Of a stretch of 7,424 bases of DNA, positions 3,885-7,424 are shown piece after piece (position 1 is the stretch's first letter; every line of letters starts with the position of its first letter). The notes under the pieces are model-generated. The model saw nothing but the letters and a program-made list of their open reading frames with translations, was not told the origin of the DNA and did no database searches. A program made the position numbers and the translations under genes. This stretch comes from a bacterium (GTDB taxonomy: Bacteria; Patescibacteria; ABY1; BM507; VMTK01), in contig DAOWHZ010000097.1 of NCBI GenBank assembly GCA_030641105.1, positions 1 to 7,424 of the forward strand. The letters are read 5' to 3'.

Positions 3885-4438
3885 AAAAATTATTGGTAAT
3901 TTTAGTAATTTTGTTGGCAATGGTTTGGATGGCTGGATGCGCAGGAAAACGCCATTCTGTTTTTAAGCCACACTCAGATGGCAGTTTAGAACATAATGGA
4001 TGGAATATAAGCATCTTTAATCCTGACACGGGTCCTGTTTCGTTAGCTGAAGCTTATAGAATAAAAAAACAGGCTGATGCGCTAGAAACAATGGTTAATA
4101 ACATCTCTGACGGCAGAACCGAAGGATCAAGTAAAGGATTCTTAATAGGTATTATTAACAATGATCCTTACAGAAGCACATATTTCTATCATCCTGAAAT
4201 GCCGGGAATGAAAATCACTTTAGATTCTAAAGGTGGTTATTTTATTCTGCCAGTTCGTACAATGCCAACTCAAATTACTCTTTACAACCCTAATGGAACA
4301 GTGGGTGATAAAATTTACCCTCTTAAAGATTTGAGTAGGTATAATTATCAAGGCAATAACCGCGGATGCAAAAAATATGTTGGCGCTTATGAAGTTGATC
4401 TGAGATACACCATTGACAAAATCCGTTACAAAAACTGA
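3881..4438 (+). CDS. Predicted lipoprotein, unknown family
   Basis: 185 residues. A typical prolipoprotein signal sequence (MKK, hydrophobic 4-17) ends in MAGC, so C20 would be lipidated and cleaved by LspA. The lipobox has Met in place of the usual Leu at -3, which is tolerated. The mature part is polar and aromatic-rich: a GWNISIFNPDTGPVSLAEAY segment (40-59), a short helix (about 62-75), then Gly/Tyr-rich alternating segments (87-182) that look beta-structured, with ITLYNPNG (132-139) and a single further cysteine at C163. I recognise no domain. The SD GAGGAGGGG (3866-3874) lies inside the upstream gene and matches that gene's own initiation region at 15 of 16 bases. A bidirectional terminator follows 18 nt after the stop. 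Confidence 0.85.
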   Translation: MKKLLVILVILLAMVWMAGCAGKRHSVFKPHSDGSLEHNGWNISIFNPDTGPVSLAEAYRIKKQADALETMVNNISDGRTEGSSKGFLIGIINNDPYRSTYFYHPEMPGMKITLDSKGGYFILPVRTMPTQITLYNPNGTVGDKIYPLKDLSRYNYQGNNRGCKKYVGAYEVDLRYTIDKIRYKN

Positions 4439-4455
4439 AAATCAAGTAGGAACCA

Positions 4456-4490
4456 AAAAGGATGTTCATTAATTGAACATCCTTTTCTTT
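4456..4490. terminator. Bidirectional terminator between convergent units
   Basis: GGATGTTCA (4460-4468) pairs with TGAACATCC (4474-4482) around a 5-nt loop, flanked by A4 and T4. T-rich tails follow on both strands (TTTTCTTTTT on +, TTTTT on -). It can end both the lipoprotein operon (+) and the pilin cluster (-). Confidence 0.88.
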
Positions 4491-4510
4491 TTATATTAAA
4501 ATAATATTAT

Positions 4511-4939
4511 TTAACCTTCGTGTATATCATAACCTCCCGTCCCCCACGGCAAATACTTAAATACAAAATAAGTAATTGAATAAGCCGCAATAATTATTAT
4601 TAAGCCGATTATAGCTCTTCGTATTGCATCCTTAGCTTCTTTAACCTTGTCTTCATTGCCTTCAGCTATCATCCACTTATGCCCGGCTAAAATAATTAAA
4701 ATTATAAAAGTAATTCCTATAAGAGCTAAAAAACCCTTAATAACAGAGGCCATTACTTCACCTACGGTTGCGTTTGGATCAAATCCTGCTTTTCCTGCCA
4801 GTCCCTCTGCCCCTGCTTGCTTTTTTATTTCTGTTATAGTACCAGAATCCAATAAACCAGCTTGAGAGAAATTAGCAACCACTAAAAAAAGAATAATTAT
4901 TATAAAAATGAAAGCAAATTTTATTTTATAACTTCTCAT
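4511..4939 (-). CDS. VirB2/TrbC-like pilin, last gene of the array
   Basis: 142 residues. Signal peptide with cleavage near SQA|G (27/28), then the longest exposed segment of the set after it (about 28-65, GAEGLAGKAG-rich). TM1 is about 66-90 and ends in AGHKWM. The loop IAEGNEDKVKEAK (91-103) is followed by TM2 (about 109-127) and a Gly-rich tail (WGTGGYDIHEG) unlike the others. With the 4947-5327 gene it forms an AGHxW subtype, where the rest have (Y)GGxxW. The ATG at 4939 lies 7 nt after the previous stop with no SD, so coupling is likely. It shares the terminator at 4456-4490. The PF18895/VirB2-type assignment rests on architecture. Confidence 0.85.
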   Translation of the reverse strand: MRSYKIKFAFIFIIIILFLVVANFSQAGLLDSGTITEIKKQAGAEGLAGKAGFDPNATVGEVMASVIKGFLALIGITFIILIILAGHKWMIAEGNEDKVKEAKDAIRRAIIGLIIIIAAYSITYFVFKYLPWGTGGYDIHEG

Positions 4940-4946
4940 AAAATTA

Positions 4947-5327
4947 TTATTTTAGTAAAAATTTTTCCATAAACGCCCAAATCGCATAAGACCCAATTAC
5001 AATAATCAATCCAATAATCGCCCGCCACAAAGTTACTTTGGCTTTAGTAAGCTGCTCCTCATGGCCGCTGGCAGTCATCCATAAATGGCCGGCATAAACC
5101 ATTAAAATTATAAAAATTACGCCTAATAAGCTTAAAAAGGCCTTAACAGCAGTTCCTGCAAATTTAGAAATTGTTGTCTCATTAGTATCTGCGGCATAAG
5201 GCCCTTTATCGCTTCCCACTTCTATTAATTTATCCAAAACCGGATTTCCGGCAAAAACAAAATAAGGCAGGACTAAAACTGCTGTTAAAATAATTAAAAT
5301 TAAAATTTGTTTAAGTAGTTTGTTCAT
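4947..5327 (-). CDS. VirB2/TrbC-like pilin, AGHxW subtype
   Basis: 126 residues. Signal peptide cleaved near VFA|G (26/27); short exposed segment 27-57 with both charges; TM1 about 60-84 ending in YAGHLWM; loop TASGHEEQLTKAK (85-97), in which the near-universal GNE reads GHE; TM2 about 103-120; positively charged C-terminus (EKFLLK). The loop EEQLTKAK is identical to that of the gene just upstream, which suggests these two are sister copies. Only three bases separate its ATG from the previous stop, and no SD is visible. That spacing argues strongly for translational coupling in one mRNA. Confidence 0.85.
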   Translation of the reverse strand: MNKLLKQILILIILTAVLVLPYFVFAGNPVLDKLIEVGSDKGPYAADTNETTISKFAGTAVKAFLSLLGVIFIILMVYAGHLWMTASGHEEQLTKAKVTLWRAIIGLIIVIGSYAIWAFMEKFLLK

Positions 5328-5330
5328 GTA

Positions 5331-5741
5331 TTATTTTAAAGTACCTACCCCCAACCTCTCAATCACAAAATAACTGATCGCGTACGCCCCGATTACTATG
5401 ATTAAACCGATAATAGCGGCTGTTAAAGTATTTTTAGCTTTAGTAAGCTGTTCTTCGTTTCCCCGCGCAGTCATCCACAAATACCCGCCGTAAATAGCTA
5501 AAATCAAAAAGACAACGCCTAGAAAAGTAAGAGCGGTTTGGATAATAGTAGAAATTGTAAATTCTATACCGACATCATCACCAGTATCATATCCAGCCAA
5601 ATCAGCAGCTTTGTCAAGAAAGCTATATTCATCACCAATCAAAAACGCATCCCCTAAATTAGCGGCTAAAGTCAAATTAGAGCAAAATAAAACCGCAAAA
5701 ATTATTAATAAAGCAAAAAGTGATATTTTTTTTGAAAACAT
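5331..5741 (-). CDS. VirB2/TrbC-like pilin, GGYLW subtype
   Basis: 136 residues from the ATG at 5741. The frame can be extended six codons to a TTG at 5759, but the ATG gives a cleaner signal peptide (MFSKKISLFALLIIF, cleavage near LAA|N, 27/28) and neither start has an SD. The exposed segment (28-63) is acidic (GDEYSFLDKAADLAGYDTGDD). TM1 is about 65-90 ending in YGGYLWM, the loop is TARGNEEQLTKAK (91-103), TM2 is about 108-127, and the tail is short with VGTLK. The gap from the previous gene is 25 nt and to the next 3 nt. Confidence 0.85.
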   Translation of the reverse strand: MFSKKISLFALLIIFAVLFCSNLTLAANLGDAFLIGDEYSFLDKAADLAGYDTGDDVGIEFTISTIIQTALTFLGVVFLILAIYGGYLWMTARGNEEQLTKAKNTLTAAIIGLIIVIGAYAISYFVIERLGVGTLK

Positions 5742-5766
5742 AATTTTTATAAATAACAAATATAAA

Positions 5767-6162
5767 CTATTGTATAGTCGGAACGCTAAAAAATACCAAT
5801 CGTGTTACAGAATAAGCCGCCAAAACCACAATCAATCCAATCAAAGCGTTTTTAATAATATTTTTCGCTTTTTCAACCTCCTGCTCATTGCCCCGCGCTG
5901 TCATCCAGATATACCCGCCGTAAATCATTAATATTAAAAAAACAACGCCTAAGAATACTAAAACCGCGCCAATAATCTTACCAATGCCATATGGCAAACT
6001 ATAATTAAAATCACTCGTAGCTTCATATCCTGCTTCAAACCCTGTATTAATTAATCCGCTATCATCCTCAAAATCATAACCCAACACCTGCTCAACATTA
6101 ACACATACTAAAAAACTACTAAGAATAACTATATTAAAAATAATAATTAATGATTTTTTCAT
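5767..6162 (-). CDS. VirB2/TrbC-like pilin, GGYIW subtype
   Basis: 131 residues. The signal peptide is less typical (cleavage near VLG|Y, 28/29, with a Cys at 20 that lies inside the hydrophobic core and is not a convincing lipobox). The exposed segment (29-60) is acidic and aromatic (DFEDDSG, DFNYSLPYG). TM1 is about 63-87 ending in YGGYIWM, the loop is TARGNEQEVEKAK (88-100), and TM2 is about 106-125. AAGGCAG at 6174-6168 sits 8 nt before the ATG, one of the few readable SDs in the array. The spacing from the previous stop is 14 nt. Confidence 0.85.
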   Translation of the reverse strand: MKKSLIIIFNIVILSSFLVCVNVEQVLGYDFEDDSGLINTGFEAGYEATSDFNYSLPYGIGKIIGAVLVFLGVVFLILMIYGGYIWMTARGNEQEVEKAKNIIKNALIGLIVVLAAYSVTRLVFFSVPTIQ

Positions 6163-6176
6163 AAATACTGCCTTAT

Positions 6177-6578
6177 TTATCCTGCGCTTGTCAATGCCTC
6201 CCCAATATAAACCGTAATCGCGTAAGCCGCTAATATAATAATTAAACCAATAGTAGCCGCGATAATTAGTTCCTTGGCTTTTTCAATCTGCTGTTCGTTG
6301 CCCCGCGCCGTCATCCAAAGAAAACCGCCGTAAATCATTAAAATAAAAAACAAAATTCCAATAAAAGCCAAAGCCGCGCCAACAACTTTGCCAATAATTT
6401 CCGCTGGACCTTCGTCTTTAAAGGGAATATCATCATCAAAAGCTACTTTAGCTGTATCACCCAAACCATAATCTTCTCCTGCCAATACAGCTTGCCCTAA
6501 AATAAAAAAAGCCAAAAGAAAAATAATGAATATAATAATTTTTTTTCTTTTGGCCAAGTTAAAAATTCCTAAAAACAT
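6177..6578 (-). CDS. VirB2/TrbC-like pilin, GGFLW subtype
   Basis: 133 residues. It has a longer basic N-terminal region (KRKK at 10-13) before the signal helix (14-29), with cleavage near VLA|G (33/34). The exposed segment (34-60) is strongly acidic (GEDYGLGD, FDDDIPFKDEGPAE). TM1 is about 63-89 ending in YGGFLWM, the loop is TARGNEQQIEKAK (90-102), TM2 is about 105-125, and the tail is neutral. It is first of the tightly packed block of five (gaps of 3-25 nt down to 4511). 134 nt separates it from the gene at 6713, so it may start a separate transcript, but no convincing promoter was found there. Confidence 0.85.
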   Translation of the reverse strand: MFLGIFNLAKRKKIIIFIIFLLAFFILGQAVLAGEDYGLGDTAKVAFDDDIPFKDEGPAEIIGKVVGAALAFIGILFFILMIYGGFLWMTARGNEQQIEKAKELIIAATIGLIIILAAYAITVYIGEALTSAG

Positions 6579-6712
6579 ACTCTTTTGTTAGCAGTCTTGT
6601 TATTAGTTAAATACGTTAAATTAATAAAAATTATTACAAAACCATAAACAAACACCACTAAATTATTATTACAAAATACCCTATCAAGACCCCTTTTGCT
6701 TTGCCAAATATT

Positions 6713-7066
6713 TTAAGTAACCACATTAGACATCTGATTAAGCACAAAAGTGGTAATTGCCCAGGCAGATAAGATAATAATCAAACCAATAACACCGGCT
6801 ATAATTATTTTTCTGGCTTGAGCCACTTTGTCTTCATTGCCAGCAGCAGTTAACCAGGTAAAACCGCCATACAAAATAATTATTACAGCAATAATGCCTA
6901 AAAAGGTCATTATTACTTTAATTAAAGTGACCGCGGCGTCTCTTGGGTCTGCATTGCCTAGGCCAAGGTTTTCAGCATAATTAAAGCCGAAATCGGGTTG
7001 AGCTGAAACAAAAGCGCAAGGAGTCAGCATAAGAGCCATCATAGCAAAAATTACTAATTTTTTCAT
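6713..7066 (-). CDS. VirB2/TrbC-like pilin, GGFTW subtype
   Basis: 117 residues, the shortest complete copy. The architecture is typical of the set: signal peptide 1-22 (MKKLVIFAMM, cleavage VSA|Q), a short exposed segment 23-45 with an Asp-rich end (NADPRDA), TM1 about 46-72 with YGGFTW at 66-71, the charged cytoplasmic loop TAAGNEDKVAQARK (73-86), TM2 about 88-108 and a short polar tail NQMSNVVT. Two helices joined by a positively charged cytoplasmic loop after a cleaved leader match VirB2/TrbC pilins of type IV secretion systems, where the helices pack into the pilus and the loop lines its lumen. It is a close tandem duplicate of the partial gene at 7304. Own promoter candidate at 7110-7138. 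Confidence 0.88.
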   Translation of the reverse strand: MKKLVIFAMMALMLTPCAFVSAQPDFGFNYAENLGLGNADPRDAAVTLIKVIMTFLGIIAVIIILYGGFTWLTAAGNEDKVAQARKIIIAGVIGLIIILSAWAITTFVLNQMSNVVT

Positions 7067-7109
7067 AATTCATTTTTTTAAATTCATCTGCTAAATACGA
7101 ATTTTAAAA

Positions 7110-7138
7110 ATTATATAAAAAATATTCAAAAATCTAAA
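7110..7138 (-). promoter_or_regulatory. Candidate promoter of the 6713-7066 pilin gene
   Basis: Perfect TATAAT (7115-7110) with a weak -35, TTTAGA (7138-7133), at 17 nt. Predicted start near 7103, a 37-nt leader. The surroundings are so AT-rich that a chance -10 is possible. Confidence 0.4.
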
Positions 7139-7222
7139 ATTTTTAACTTCGCGCTATTTTTTACACAGTAACTAACTAATATCTTTCCACAGCTCTAACC
7201 GCAAAGAATTTGCAATCAAAGC

Positions 7223-7254
7223 AGTGGATCTCGATACAAAATCGAGATTCCACT
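7223..7254. terminator. Long hairpin between two pilin genes
   Basis: AGTGGA plus TCTCGAT (7223-7235) pairs with ATCGAGA plus TCCACT (7241-7254), 13 bp with one bulged T and a 5-nt loop. It lies about 50 nt after the stop of the partial gene at 7304. There is no U run on the - strand side, while the + strand side is followed by an AT-rich stretch, so it may act in RNA processing or mRNA 3'-end protection, not as a classical terminator. Confidence 0.4.
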
Positions 7255-7268
7255 ATATTTTATATTCT

Positions 7269-7282
7269 TAGAACCGGTTCTA
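7269..7282. repeat. Perfect 14-bp palindrome TAGAACCGGTTCTA
   Basis: Self-complementary over 14 bp, 21 bp downstream of the stop of the partial pilin gene. It could be an operator-like site. No other copy is seen in the window. Confidence 0.45.
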
Positions 7283-7303
7283 TGAATATTATTGATTATT
7301 ATA

Positions 7304-7424
7304 TTAGGATACTACATTTGACATCTGATTAACCACAAAAGCGGTAATTGCCCATGCTGATAAGATAATAATTAAACCAATAATACCAGCCACAATTAAT
7401 TTTCTGGCTTCAGCTACTTTATCT
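7304..7424 (-). CDS. VirB2/TrbC-like pilin, 3' part only (window edge)
   Basis: The last 39 residues are visible, from the loop DKVAEARK through TM2 (LIVAGIIGLIIILSAWAITA) to the tail FVVNQMSNVVS. The same stretch of the 6713-7066 gene is identical at 32 of 39 positions by direct count, including NQMSNVV at the end, so the two are recent tandem duplicates. The N-terminal part lies beyond the window. 237 nt of non-coding sequence separates them. Confidence 0.85.
   Translation of the reverse strand, partial: DKVAEARKLIVAGIIGLIIILSAWAITAFVVNQMSNVVS

Noticed and set aside
5742..5759. TTG start at 5759 for the 5331-5741 pilin
   Set aside because: ATG at 5741 gives a standard signal peptide; neither start has an SD.
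6579..6712. Promoter in the 134-nt gap between pilin genes
   Set aside because: Several TTGATA/TTGTAA-like words occur but none with a good -10 at 16-18 nt; the AT background makes chance matches likely.

Overview
The window is AT-rich (roughly one third G+C by eye). It carries short two-helix pilin-like proteins in tandem, a short LspA, a DksA/TraR-type zinc-finger protein and a secreted 3D-domain protein. This combination, with the intergenic repeat style (TGGGATTTG-like, GGTAATT-like and CCTGCCTGCGCAGG-like repeats), fits a member of the Candidate Phyla Radiation (Patescibacteria). That placement is an inference from gene content, not a phylogeny.

Layout. Positions 1-210 hold the 3' end of an unrecognised lysine-rich gene (+). 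Positions 267-1217 hold lspA and a dksA/traR-like gene, both on the - strand. The start of lspA lies inside a perfect 40-bp palindrome. The dksA-like gene has a good promoter at 1629-1657, but a 352-bp MITE-like element with 19-bp terminal inverted repeats and a 6-bp target duplication sits between that promoter and the ribosome binding site.

Positions 1683-2015 form a self-contained - strand transcription unit: promoter, about 120 nt of structured leader, a 43-codon ORF and a strong terminator. Positions 2020-2340 are gene-free and very AT-rich. They hold two perfect DnaA boxes and three large palindromes spaced 77 and 79 bp apart; a fourth palindrome of the same family lies upstream of the operon at 3660. 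tRNA-Cys (-) and the 3D-domain protein (-) follow.

Positions 3524-4486 are a + strand operon with an extended -10 promoter, a hairpin leader, a two-helix membrane protein, an overlapping predicted lipoprotein and a terminator shared with the opposite strand. LspA, encoded in the same window, is the enzyme that would mature that lipoprotein.

Positions 4511-7424 (-) are a tandem array of at least seven VirB2/TrbC-like pilins. Six are complete and one is cut by the window edge. All share a signal peptide, a variable mostly acidic external segment, TM1 ending in (Y/A)GGxxW or AGHxW, a conserved charged loop (GNE/GHE...KA) and TM2. The array is the most coherent multi-gene system here: one membrane scaffold repeated with different exposed N-termini. 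It resembles the pilin set of a type IV secretion or pilus machine whose ATPase and channel genes are not in view.
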